From: Piscirickettsiaceae bacterium
GTDB lineage: Bacteria; Pseudomonadota; Gammaproteobacteria; Nitrosococcales; Methylophagaceae
DNA length: 64,000 nt
Direction of reading: 5' to 3'
Assembly (NCBI GenBank): GCA_013215775.1
Contig: JABSQO010000001.1
Coordinates: forward strand, 209,097-273,096
Shown: positions 27,118 to 35,444 of the stretch, one piece after another
Position numbering within the stretch: the first letter of the stretch is position 1
Layout of the letters: each line of letters starts with the position of its first letter
Notes under the pieces: generated by a model
Told to the model about the DNA's origin: nothing
What the model saw: the letters and a program-made list of their open reading frames with translations, nothing else
The model's database searches: none
Made by a program: the position numbers and the translations under genes

Positions 27118-28950
27118 ATGTTGGAAGAATTAGTAGGATCAACGTGGCATCGTTTTATTACCAAGCGTGCCAACAAAAATTATCCTGATGCAATTGTTTA
27201 TCTAGATGAAATTCGCCATACGGCCGGAATTTTTTTTCGGGCAATGGGAGGTGAAGGTGGCTTACGTGTTGAAAGTGCCACCGATTCAGAAGTCCATGCT
27301 AGGCGATCAATAATACAGCGCATAGCTGGAATAGGTGATAAAACTCAGTATGCATGGCGAGATGAGGAAACATTGCGGTTGCCAGAAAGTATCGCCTTGT
27401 TTCCCTCGAGAGAGCTTAATTTTGATCTTTATTTATGGCTCACAGCACTATCCGTTATTTCAGATGAAGAAGGTGATTGGATATCACGGAATCAATATCG
27501 CACGCTTAAAACACTAGAGTTTTGGCCCGGATTAACAGATCGTTATCACAAGCTTGTTAAAGCACATCTAGATCAACGGCCAAATCCAACTGAGTTAACA
27601 GAACGTGAAGCAAAACAAGAACAAGCTATTCGCAGCGCCCTACAAAACTTAACGGAAAAGGTTACATTGGAATATGCTAATCATCCACCACAACCAGTCG
27701 TCCTTTGGTTGCATCCATCACCACCTAAAATAGAGTTTACCACCGGTAAACCGCCGGAAGATCCTGATCTTCCTGAAGCGGTGAAAGAAAAAAAATCACA
27801 GAAACAGCAAAAACGTAAACAAGGTAATCGTACAGAACTGCCGGAAGGCAATGACGGTTTGATGAGTTTTCGTCTTGAAAGTTTATGGAGCTGGGGTGAA
27901 TACAGCAAAGTAGATCGTACGAGCACAGAAGATGACGATGATGATGCCATGCAAACAGCAGAAGATATGGATAACATCACTGTTGCCCAAGACGCTGAGA
28001 CTACGGCGAGTAAAATCAAGCTGGATCTTGATTTGCCGGCTAGCCAATATGATGACATTGTATTAGGGGAAGGCATTCCCGTTGATGAATGGGATTATAA
28101 AAAACAAGTGCTACAAAAAGATCATTGTCGAATTATCCCAATGATATCGCGTGACACTGAGGCGAGTGACTTACCCAAAAGGCTACAATCTCAAGCGAGA
28201 AGAATTCGTCGTCAATTTGAAATTTTGCGACCACAACGTCACTGGGTTAGTCGACAGACTGAAGGCACAGAGCTTGATTTAGAAAGCTATATCAATTTTC
28301 TTACTGATCGCAAGCACGGTGCTGTGAATAGTGACACCCCTGTTTATCGGAACCTTCGCAATGAAACTCGCGATCTCTCTTGCATGTTACTTGCCGATTT
28401 ATCATTGTCGACAGATGCACATATCAATAATAGCTCAAGAGTCATTGATGTTATTCGTGACTCACTGTATCTATTCTCAGAAGCATTGAGCGTTACTGGC
28501 GATCGTTTTGCCTTGCATGGATTTTCTTCACGCAATCGTAGCCATGTTCGTTTTTACAATATCAAAGGTTTTGATGATAGTTATAACGATGATATTCGAG
28601 GTTATATTGATGCTGTTCGTCCCGGCTATTACACGCGTATGGGGGCTGCGATACGTTACGCTAGTCAGCTATTAGAAAAAGAAGCTTCAAGTCAAAAACT
28701 ATTATTGATTATCACCGATGGCAAACCTAATGATTTGGATAAATATGAAGGGCGTTATGGCATCGAGGATACTCGACAAGCAATTCTTGAGGCCGAGAAA
28801 AAAGGCCTGCAACCATTCTGTGTCACGATTGATGAAAAAGCAGAGGATTATTTACCTTATCTGTTTGGCAAAAATGCTTATATTTTGATCAAAAATGCAC
28901 AAGAATTACCGGCTAAATTGCCGCTACTTTATTTGCGATTGACCCACTAA
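27118..28950 (+). CDS. norD: NorD, VWA-domain NO reductase activation protein
   Basis: A 610-residue protein with a C-terminal von Willebrand A domain (about residues 410-605). The MIDAS metal site is DLSLSTD, with later LIITDGKPND and a Thr/Asp pair completing the site. The N-terminal ~200 residues are helical, and a highly acidic segment (STEDDDDDAM) lies near residue 270. NorD works with NorQ as a MoxR-VWA chaperone pair for the iron centres of NO reductase (family knowledge). Length agrees with NorD (~610-640). It closes the nor cluster and is followed by the nirK promoter. Confidence 0.94.
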   Translation: MLEELVGSTWHRFITKRANKNYPDAIVYLDEIRHTAGIFFRAMGGEGGLRVESATDSEVHARRSIIQRIAGIGDKTQYAWRDEETLRLPESIALFPSRELNFDLYLWLTALSVISDEEGDWISRNQYRTLKTLEFWPGLTDRYHKLVKAHLDQRPNPTELTEREAKQEQAIRSALQNLTEKVTLEYANHPPQPVVLWLHPSPPKIEFTTGKPPEDPDLPEAVKEKKSQKQQKRKQGNRTELPEGNDGLMSFRLESLWSWGEYSKVDRTSTEDDDDDAMQTAEDMDNITVAQDAETTASKIKLDLDLPASQYDDIVLGEGIPVDEWDYKKQVLQKDHCRIIPMISRDTEASDLPKRLQSQARRIRRQFEILRPQRHWVSRQTEGTELDLESYINFLTDRKHGAVNSDTPVYRNLRNETRDLSCMLLADLSLSTDAHINNSSRVIDVIRDSLYLFSEALSVTGDRFALHGFSSRNRSHVRFYNIKGFDDSYNDDIRGYIDAVRPGYYTRMGAAIRYASQLLEKEASSQKLLLIITDGKPNDLDKYEGRYGIEDTRQAILEAEKKGLQPFCVTIDEKAEDYLPYLFGKNAYILIKNAQELPAKLPLLYLRLTH

Positions 28951-28990
28951 AATAGATATTTCGCGGAATGAGACAATTAATCTATTCCTC

Positions 28991-29004
28991 TTGATTTAAA
29001 TCAA
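28991..29004. promoter_or_regulatory. FNR/DNR box of the nirK promoter
   Basis: TTGATTTAAATCAA, a perfect palindromic match to TTGAT-N4-ATCAA. A CATAAT -10 element follows at 29027-29032. With a start near 29039 the box is centred at -41.5, the same geometry as at norC. Confidence 0.88.
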
Positions 29005-29089
29005 GGCTATTCCCTTAGTTAAACGACATAATCTACTTGGATTTGTGATAGTTAGATCGTTTTTTTTAATGAAAATTGGAGAAAGTATA

Positions 29090-30214
29090 ATGATTAATGT
29101 GTTTAAAAAAGTGGGAACCGGGGTGGCTATTACAGCCGCTTTAATGGCTTTTTCAGTCCCATCAATGTCTGCCGAGGCGTTGGATATTGGGAAGGTTGGA
29201 GTGGCTGCCAAAATTGAAGGTCTTGAGCGTGTGACGCAAAAGTTAGTGCCGCCGCCTTTCTTGCCTGAGCATAACCAAGTTGCTAAAGGTGGCCCCAAAA
29301 TTGTTGCAATGACAATGGAAATTGTTGAAAAAGAGATGGAGATTGCTCCAGATGTATTTGTTCAAGCAATGACCTTTGAAGGGACCAACCCGGGTCCGAT
29401 GATTGTTGCCCACGTGGGTGACTATATTGAGCTTACGCTGAAAAATCCTAAAACGAATAGCATGGTTCATAATATTGATTTTCATGCAGCGACGGGTGCT
29501 TTAGGTGGAGGTGGCTTAACGAATGTGGCCCCAGGTGAGCAGGTGATACTTCGCTTTAAAGCAACGAAAGCAGGCGTGTTTGTTTATCACTGTGCACCCG
29601 GTGGTGTAATGATTCCTTACCACGTTGTTTCAGGCATGAACGGTGCCATTATGATCTTGCCACGTGACGGCTTGAAAGATGCAAAAGGTAATCTGGTCGC
29701 GTATGACAAAGCCTATTATATTGGTGAACAAGATTGGTATATTCCACAAGATAAAGACGGCAAGTACAAACGTTATGATGCACCTATAATGGCAATGGGT
29801 GACACCATGGAGGTCATGAAAACATTGACTCCTACACACCTTACATTTAACGGTAAAGTCGGTGCGTTGACAGGTGAAAACGCGATGACAGCAAAAGTAG
29901 GTGAAACGGTTTTATTCCTTCATTCACAAGCAAATCGTGATACCCGTATTCATTTGATTGGTGGTCATGGTGATCTTGTGTGGACAGGTGGATCATTTGA
30001 TGACACACCTACAACTAATCGCGAAACATGGTCAATAGCAGGTGGTGAGGCTGGTGCAGCGATATATACCTTCTTGCAACCCGGTATTTATGCGTACGTT
30101 AACCATAACTTGATTGAAGCAATTATGTTTGGTGCAGCAGCTCATGTATCAGTTGAAGGTGAATGGAATAATGACTTAATGGAACAGGTTCAAAAACCTG
30201 GTCCAATTCAATAA
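29090..30214 (+). CDS. nirK: Copper-containing nitrite reductase
   Basis: A 374-residue periplasmic enzyme reducing nitrite to NO. A signal peptide (residues 1-~27, ending VPSMSA) is followed by two cupredoxin domains. Type-1 copper ligands are His127, Cys168, His178 and Met183. The type-2 site uses His132, His167 and His339, with catalytic Asp130 and His288 ([10 protein letters not shown]). The start is the ATG giving MINVFKKVG, 10 bases after GGAGAAAG; two upstream in-frame starts would precede the signal peptide and one lies almost at the transcription start. A DNR box controls it. The genes after it are mostly copper-handling proteins. Confidence 0.97.
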   Translation: MINVFKKVGTGVAITAALMAFSVPSMSAEALDIGKVGVAAKIEGLERVTQKLVPPPFLPEHNQVAKGGPKIVAMTMEIVEKEMEIAPDVFVQAMTFEGTNPGPMIVAHVGDYIELTLKNPKTNSMVHNIDFHAATGALGGGGLTNVAPGEQVILRFKATKAGVFVYHCAPGGVMIPYHVVSGMNGAIMILPRDGLKDAKGNLVAYDKAYYIGEQDWYIPQDKDGKYKRYDAPIMAMGDTMEVMKTLTPTHLTFNGKVGALTGENAMTAKVGETVLFLHSQANRDTRIHLIGGHGDLVWTGGSFDDTPTTNRETWSIAGGEAGAAIYTFLQPGIYAYVNHNLIEAIMFGAAAHVSVEGEWNNDLMEQVQKPGPIQ

Positions 30215-30258
30215 ATCTAGTTGCATAAATTTGAAAGAATAGATTCATAGAGATAGTT

Positions 30259-31137
30259 ATGATGAGATCTATTTTATTAATAATTCTATTTTTTGTGGGG
30301 GCTGCAGTAGCAGCTCCTACAGAGGTAGAACAACGAGTTGCATACACCTCATCACTGAATGCCATAGCCTCCTCTGCGATGAACTGGTATGGCAATTTGA
30401 TATCAACAGATGAACAGGTGTCATTTGCTGCAACGGAACAGGTATGGGATGACTATCGCTCTCGTTATCCTAGCAACATTACTCAGATACAGATTATGAG
30501 TACTGACCTGACAAAACTAGATGTCTCGGAACGTTATCAATTTAAGGTTAAATCACTTATCACCTATAAAAATACCGATGATGTTGGTAGCCAATTAAGG
30601 GATGAGACATTTACATTTCAAGTAGCACTTCTAGCGAAACCCGTCATTATAAATATAGTTACAGATAAGACTGAACAAGCAAAAATAGTATCGACAGTAA
30701 AATTTAATCGCTCATATTATAAAGCACGCGAATTTGCCTACGCATGGTTAGCCCATCTTGATGGTGTCGGTGAGATGACATCAGTAATTCACGCTGAAAA
30801 GTGGCTAGATAATGCTAGTTACTCAATGAAAATAGGTGGTGACGAGGTTGAAGGAAAAATATCCGCTACATTGGCCAAGCGTAAACAGTATTTAGCAAAA
30901 GGTGGTCATTTATTACGGTCACTTGAAGTGAAAGAATTAAACAATAAATCGAATGTATTTATGCTGGATCTTATTATTGAGTGGGAAGGCGTCAATCATA
31001 AAGGAAAGCCAGTACAGGCTAAAATTCACCAAGAAATCGAATATAGAATACAGGACAATAATGCATGGCAAGTGATCTCAATTAAAGAGAAGCATTTACT
31101 GCCAGATAACGAGTCTTGGGTGAGGTTATTATGTTGA
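30259..31137 (+). CDS. Uncharacterised periplasmic protein after nirK
   Basis: Not recognised. It is a 292-residue exported protein with a clear signal peptide (MMRSILLIILFFVGAAVAAP). The mature part seems to hold two lobes of similar size. Each begins with a helix rich in Ala and Trp/Tyr (SSAMNWYGNL; EFAYAWLAHL) and continues with a beta sheet, such as YRIQDNNAWQVISIKEKH, which has an NTF2-like flavour. There are no Cys or His clusters suggesting metal binding. It lies 44 bases after nirK and overlaps the SCO gene by seven bases, so it belongs to the nirK operon. Confidence 0.8.
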   Translation: MMRSILLIILFFVGAAVAAPTEVEQRVAYTSSLNAIASSAMNWYGNLISTDEQVSFAATEQVWDDYRSRYPSNITQIQIMSTDLTKLDVSERYQFKVKSLITYKNTDDVGSQLRDETFTFQVALLAKPVIINIVTDKTEQAKIVSTVKFNRSYYKAREFAYAWLAHLDGVGEMTSVIHAEKWLDNASYSMKIGGDEVEGKISATLAKRKQYLAKGGHLLRSLEVKELNNKSNVFMLDLIIEWEGVNHKGKPVQAKIHQEIEYRIQDNNAWQVISIKEKHLLPDNESWVRLLC

Positions 31138-31775
31138 ATAAGTTGATGAGGTTGACGGTTATTGCCTTACTAAGCTGGTCAAGCTTCGTTTCCTCAGAGG
31201 TTGAAACATTGCCTATTTTAAGTGGTGTGGGGGGAGACTTCTCTGCCATTAATGCTGACGGAGAAGCGATTGAATTTAGCCGCTTCATAGGCAAGGTTGT
31301 GGTTATTGCATTTGGTTACACTAATTGTGCGGATATTTGCCCCTTCACATTGGGATATTTAAAGCGACTCTATGCTGCTTTATCAGCGGATGAGCAGGAG
31401 AAAATGCACGTTGTATTTGTAACAATTGATCCGGAATACGATACGCCTGGGCATTTAAAATCTTTCATTGGTCACTTCAATAAAGACTTTATTGGTCTAT
31501 CGGGAACACAAGAGCAAGTTGATTATATTGTGTCGCTTTATCAAGCAGAATATAACAAGTTATCAGCACTCAATGTACCCACAAAGGAGATTCGACGAGT
31601 TAACCCTAAACTATTTGCCGATGCAGAAGATGCTAAAGAAGATAAAGCATCACTTTATAGTCACACAGTGACACTTTATCTCATTGATAAAGAAGGCTAC
31701 ACACGAAGCCTTGAGTACACGGGCACACCTTTAGAAGAATTTACCAGCAAAATACGGCAGTTAATTAATGAATAG
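31131..31775 (+). CDS. SCO1/SenC-family copper chaperone
   Basis: A ~214-residue exported thioredoxin-fold protein. After the signal peptide, the copper/redox motif is Cys66-x3-Cys70-Pro (NCADICP), and the third ligand is His178 (LYSHTV). That is the complete SCO set. An insert of about 20 charged residues (RVNPKLFADAEDAKEDK) precedes the His strand. SCO proteins load copper into CuA of cytochrome oxidase or act as thiol reductants; next to nirK, PCuAC and no oxidase gene, loading NirK is the likely task (inference). The ATG giving MLNKLMRL is preferred over an upstream start that would overlap the previous gene by a further 15 bases. Confidence 0.9.
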   Translation: MLNKLMRLTVIALLSWSSFVSSEVETLPILSGVGGDFSAINADGEAIEFSRFIGKVVVIAFGYTNCADICPFTLGYLKRLYAALSADEQEKMHVVFVTIDPEYDTPGHLKSFIGHFNKDFIGLSGTQEQVDYIVSLYQAEYNKLSALNVPTKEIRRVNPKLFADAEDAKEDKASLYSHTVTLYLIDKEGYTRSLEYTGTPLEEFTSKIRQLINE

Positions 31776-32223
31776 CCGACGAATTGTGAAAAGCATTCTC
31801 ATGGTGTTGGCCTTATGTAGCCTATTGAGTAGTCATGTCTATGCAGATAAGCAACCGAATATTGAAACTGAAGATATGTGGGTTGTTTTACCGCCCGATG
31901 TGGCTAGAAGTACAGCAGGTTATGGCGTTATTAAAAATACGGGCACTGCCTCAGACACATTATTAAAGATACGCAGTAATGCCGGAACAGTGATGTTGCA
32001 TAAGACGAAGATTGAGTCCGGTAGAGCACAAATGATTCATATGTCCAATATGATTATTACTCCTGGCGAAGCTCTTGTTCTAGAACCGATGTCATTTCAC
32101 CTGATGTTCTCAGACCTTTGCCCAATCATATTCACGAAAGGAGGCAGGGTTACGCTCTTCCTTGAGTTTGAAAAATCAGGAGTGATTGAAGTTGAAGTGC
32201 CCATTCGTTCGGCATGGGATTAG
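31768..32223 (+). CDS. PCu(A)C-type periplasmic copper chaperone
   Basis: A 151-residue exported protein with signal peptide (residues 1-~27, ending HVYA). The Cu(I) site pattern of PCuAC is visible: a His/Met group in VMLHKTKIESGRAQMIHMSN followed by the HLM of MSFHLMFSDL. These proteins pass copper to SCO and on to the target enzyme; in Neisseria a homologue (AccA) serves the copper nitrite reductase (established for that genus). It overlaps the SCO gene by eight bases. The short family length is normal. Confidence 0.9.
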   Translation: MNSRRIVKSILMVLALCSLLSSHVYADKQPNIETEDMWVVLPPDVARSTAGYGVIKNTGTASDTLLKIRSNAGTVMLHKTKIESGRAQMIHMSNMIITPGEALVLEPMSFHLMFSDLCPIIFTKGGRVTLFLEFEKSGVIEVEVPIRSAWD

Positions 32224-32249
32224 ATTTATTTATAGAAGTGGAGAAAACA

Positions 32250-32639
32250 ATGAATATAAAGTTATTTTTATCAGCAGCGATACTTGTTGGTAGCAGTCAG
32301 GCTGTTTATGCCGGAGATATGGACAATGGTAAAAAGTTATATGCAGCGAATTGTGCGGCATGTCATCAGGCTATGGGGCAAGGCATTCCAGGTGCTTTCC
32401 CTCCTTTAGCTGGTTCCGATTATTTGATGGCTGATAAACAACGGGCTATTAGCATTCCAGTAAAAGGGCTGCAAGGCAAAGTCACTGTTAATGGTACTGA
32501 CTACAATAGCGCCATGCCTTCCTTTGGCCATCTTAGTGATCAAAAGATAGCTGACATTATGAGTTATGTAATGAATTCTTGGGGTAATGAAGGTGAATCC
32601 GTCACCGCTGAGGAAGTTGCCCAAGCCCGGGCTAATTAG
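32250..32639 (+). CDS. Periplasmic class I cytochrome c
   Basis: A 129-residue monoheme cytochrome c. The signal peptide ends AVYAGDM and heme binding is Cys35-x2-Cys38-His39 (NCAACHQ). The Met ligand is probably in YNSAMPSFGHL. The sequence GQGIPGAFPPLAGSDYL is typical of NirK-associated or cbb3-type mobile cytochromes. The likely role is to carry electrons to NirK or NorC. The ATG chosen follows GTGGAGAAAACA; an upstream in-frame ATG would overlap the PCuAC gene and disrupt the signal peptide. It lies 26 bases after that gene. Confidence 0.92.
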   Translation: MNIKLFLSAAILVGSSQAVYAGDMDNGKKLYAANCAACHQAMGQGIPGAFPPLAGSDYLMADKQRAISIPVKGLQGKVTVNGTDYNSAMPSFGHLSDQKIADIMSYVMNSWGNEGESVTAEEVAQARAN

Positions 32640-32688
32640 TCATGTTTAAAGGTAGGCGTACACGGATTTATATTTAAAGGAAAGACAA

Positions 32689-33921
32689 ATGAAAAAAACA
32701 TTATGGCTGGTGGCCGCAATTAATTCATTAATTGCTGTGCCTATTGCCGCCCATGCAGAGGAAGCTTTTTTTGATGCCTTATCAGATGGCAAGGTTAGCG
32801 TTTCCGTTCGTGCACGTTATGAATCGGTTGAACAGGATAACGGGTTAAAAGACGCAGATGCCTTTACCGTACGAACGACTCTCGGATACAAAACAGGCGC
32901 CTTTCATGGGTTTAGCGCCTTTGCTGAAATTGAAGATGTCACCGAACTCGGCTCCGATAACTATAACAGTCTCACCAATGGTGAAACGGCCTATTCAGTT
33001 GTTGCCGATCCGGATGGCACCGAAGTGAACCAAGCCTATCTGCAATATAATGGTTTTGCTACCGAGTTTAGATTTGGCCGGCAAGAAATCACCTACCGTA
33101 AAGCGCCCTTCCATCGCTTTATTGGTACCGTGGTTTGGCGTCAAAACCATCAATCCTTTGATGCCTTTAGTGTCAGCAATAGCTCCTTTGAAAACACCAC
33201 CATAAACTATGCCTATATTGACGAAATCCATACCATTTTTGGAGATGATCGAAATGTAGGCACCTTTATCAAAGATGGTGATATTGATTTAGATGGCCAC
33301 CTCATTAATATTCAATACACCGGCTTATCCATTGGTAAGCTAGAAGGCTATGGCTATTTCCTCGACTATAACGACCAAGAAGCCATCTCATCCAAAACCC
33401 TCGGATTACGTCTCTCAGGCGCCCAAGCCATTAATGAGGATTGGAAGGTTATCTACACCGCAGAAATTGCTAATCAAAATGATTACAAAGACGGCACCAT
33501 GGACGATCAAAACTACTACCTAGCAGAACTAGGTGCCAAATATAAAGGCTGGTTAGCCAAAATATCCTATGAACTGCAAGAAGGTAATGGTACTGACAGC
33601 TTTAAAACGCCATTGGGTACCAACCATGCCTTCCAAGGTTGGGCAGATCAATTTTTAAGCACCCCTGCAGAGGGTTTAGAAGATCTTTATTTCACCGTTG
33701 TGGGCAACGTTTTTGGTGCGAAGCTGGTGGTTGTTTATCATGATTTTGAAACGGATAAAGGTAGTTTAAATGCGGGTGATGAATTTGATGTTTTGTTACA
33801 AAAGACCTTTAAGACGCACTATACCTTAGGGGTAAAATATTCTGACTATGATGCAGATAGTGACTATGTTGCTAAAGTCGATACTGAGAAATTCTGGCTA
33901 TATGGGCAGATTAAGTTTTAA
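32689..33921 (+). CDS. Outer-membrane beta-barrel porin in the nirK operon
   Basis: A 410-residue outer-membrane protein with a signal peptide (residues 1-~23, ending AHA). The mature chain alternates as a beta-barrel throughout: VSVSVRARYESVEQD, VRTTLGYKTG, EFRFGRQEI, and a terminal KFWLYGQIKF with the C-terminal Phe that BamA recognises. It looks like the alginate-export/OprD-like porin group. In the middle of this gene the codons favour C in third positions more than neighbours do, as expected for an abundant porin or for different ancestry. A role in nitrite or other anion passage is only suggested by position. Confidence 0.87.
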   Translation: MKKTLWLVAAINSLIAVPIAAHAEEAFFDALSDGKVSVSVRARYESVEQDNGLKDADAFTVRTTLGYKTGAFHGFSAFAEIEDVTELGSDNYNSLTNGETAYSVVADPDGTEVNQAYLQYNGFATEFRFGRQEITYRKAPFHRFIGTVVWRQNHQSFDAFSVSNSSFENTTINYAYIDEIHTIFGDDRNVGTFIKDGDIDLDGHLINIQYTGLSIGKLEGYGYFLDYNDQEAISSKTLGLRLSGAQAINEDWKVIYTAEIANQNDYKDGTMDDQNYYLAELGAKYKGWLAKISYELQEGNGTDSFKTPLGTNHAFQGWADQFLSTPAEGLEDLYFTVVGNVFGAKLVVVYHDFETDKGSLNAGDEFDVLLQKTFKTHYTLGVKYSDYDADSDYVAKVDTEKFWLYGQIKF

Positions 33922-33958
33922 TATAGCGTAATGAAATACTTTGTAAAGAGAATAACAA

Positions 33959-35158
33959 ATGCAACAAATCATGCCGGACCCAGAACCTATCAATAAATTT
34001 GCTTTATTTGAATTAGGATTTAGACCTTTTTTCTTACTGGCTAGCTTGCTATCCATATTTGCGACCGCCATTTGGATGGCCAGCTATACCTTTGGTTGGA
34101 CATTGCCGGTTGCTACCGTCACACCTATCGCTTGGCATGGTCACGAAATGGTGTTTGGTTATAGTGTGGCTATTATCGCCGGCTTTCTATTAACGGCTGT
34201 GCGAAACTGGACTGGCGTTCAAACTATCAAGGGTGTGCCATTATTTCTGCTAAGTCTAACGTGGCTATTGGCTAGAATATTACCTTTATTCAATTCACCA
34301 CTGTTATTTGAGTGGGCAGCGATGATGGATATATTGTTCTTGTTAGGTCTAATGCTTGCAGTTCTTCACCCGATTATAAAAGTAAAACAGTGGCGACAAT
34401 TGGCAATCGTAACCAAGATTTTTCTGTTGTTAGTCGCTAATATTCTTTATTACCTCGGTGTGTTTCATATTTTTGATCAAGGTGTTTCATGGGGGCTTTT
34501 TTCAGGCGTATATTTGATAATGGCATTGATATTTACTCTCGTGAGGAGAGTAATGCCCTTTTTTATTGAACGAGGTGTTGGTTATCAAGTTCAGCTAAAA
34601 AATTCGAACTTGATTGATGTCACTAGCCTATTCTTATTGGCTCTGCTGTGGATAGTTGATGTCTTTTTAAAACAGCCTTTATTAACCGCCCTATCCTCTC
34701 TTGCTTTAGCAGTCGTACACACAATAAGACTGTCGGGTTGGTATACCAAAGGGATATGGCAAAAACCACTATTATGGGTTTTGTTTCTTGGTTACAGCAT
34801 GTTTGTGTTGGGTTTCATGCTTAAAGCAATTAACTTTTTTTCTTTGTTCCCAACGTCAATTCCACTCCATGCTTTCACCTATGGAGGAATTGGAATGATG
34901 TCTTTAGGAATGATCGCTCGTATCTCGTTAGGACATACCGGTAGAAATATTAATCAACCACCGAAGATATTGAAATGGGTATTCTTGAGTCTGTTTCTGG
35001 GCGCTATAGTACGCGTGGTGATGCCCATTATCTTACCGAGTGCATATTTATATTTAATCGGGGTGTCCCAAGTATTATGGATTGTGGCATTTGTAGGATT
35101 TTTATCTCACTATTTTATGATATTTGTTCAGCCTAGGGTTGATGGCGAACCGGGATAA
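33959..35158 (+). CDS. nnrS: NnrS-family membrane protein
   Basis: A 399-residue polytopic protein with about 12 transmembrane helices, of the NnrS family. Diagnostic parts: FELGFRPFFLLAS near the N-terminus, WHGHEMVFGYSVAIIAGFLL, RVMPFFIERGVG and MIARISLGHTGRN. NnrS is a heme- and copper-containing membrane protein that reduces damage from NO, and it is usually controlled by NnrR/DNR (family knowledge). It ends the nirK operon; the next 286 bases hold the nitrogen-regulated promoter of nirB. Confidence 0.94.
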   Translation: MQQIMPDPEPINKFALFELGFRPFFLLASLLSIFATAIWMASYTFGWTLPVATVTPIAWHGHEMVFGYSVAIIAGFLLTAVRNWTGVQTIKGVPLFLLSLTWLLARILPLFNSPLLFEWAAMMDILFLLGLMLAVLHPIIKVKQWRQLAIVTKIFLLLVANILYYLGVFHIFDQGVSWGLFSGVYLIMALIFTLVRRVMPFFIERGVGYQVQLKNSNLIDVTSLFLLALLWIVDVFLKQPLLTALSSLALAVVHTIRLSGWYTKGIWQKPLLWVLFLGYSMFVLGFMLKAINFFSLFPTSIPLHAFTYGGIGMMSLGMIARISLGHTGRNINQPPKILKWVFLSLFLGAIVRVVMPIILPSAYLYLIGVSQVLWIVAFVGFLSHYFMIFVQPRVDGEPG

Positions 35159-35297
35159 ATATCAAATATTCCCCCACCGATAAAATGTTGAAGGACTGAT
35201 GTGTAAGCAAGCCTACAAGGTTATTAGACCATCCGTTTCCTAGGAATATTAATGTAGTTGAAAAAATTGCTAATGTGCACCAAACCATCTAGTTTAT

Positions 35298-35314
35298 TGC
35301 GCCATATTGGTGCA
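35298..35314. promoter_or_regulatory. NtrC-binding site upstream of nirB
   Basis: TGCGCCATATTGGTGCA matches the NtrC consensus TGCACCWNNNWGGTGCA at all but one fixed position. A second TGCACCA half-site lies at 35276-35282. Both stand ~100 bases before the sigma-54 promoter, a normal enhancer distance. Confidence 0.78.
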
Positions 35315-35389
35315 GAAACATTGGGTTACCCATAGTAAAAAACAGCCCCACCCACGTATTAACCATTTAAAACAGCACGTTACGATTAT

Positions 35390-35405
35390 TGGCATGATGT
35401 CTGCT
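35390..35405 (+). promoter_or_regulatory. Sigma-54 promoter of the nirBD operon
   Basis: TGGCATGATGTCTGCT has the invariant GG and GC with the correct -24/-12 spacing. Transcription would begin ~12 bases later, ~30 bases before the nirB start. Confidence 0.8.
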
Positions 35406-35444
35406 CTAGAACCCATATTAAAGCTCATTATTTAAGAGGGTTTC

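Noticed and set aside
27681..28076. 131-residue Ser-rich minus-strand frame inside norD
   Set aside because: The composition is that expected from the antisense of the acidic/basic norD linker; no ribosome-binding site.
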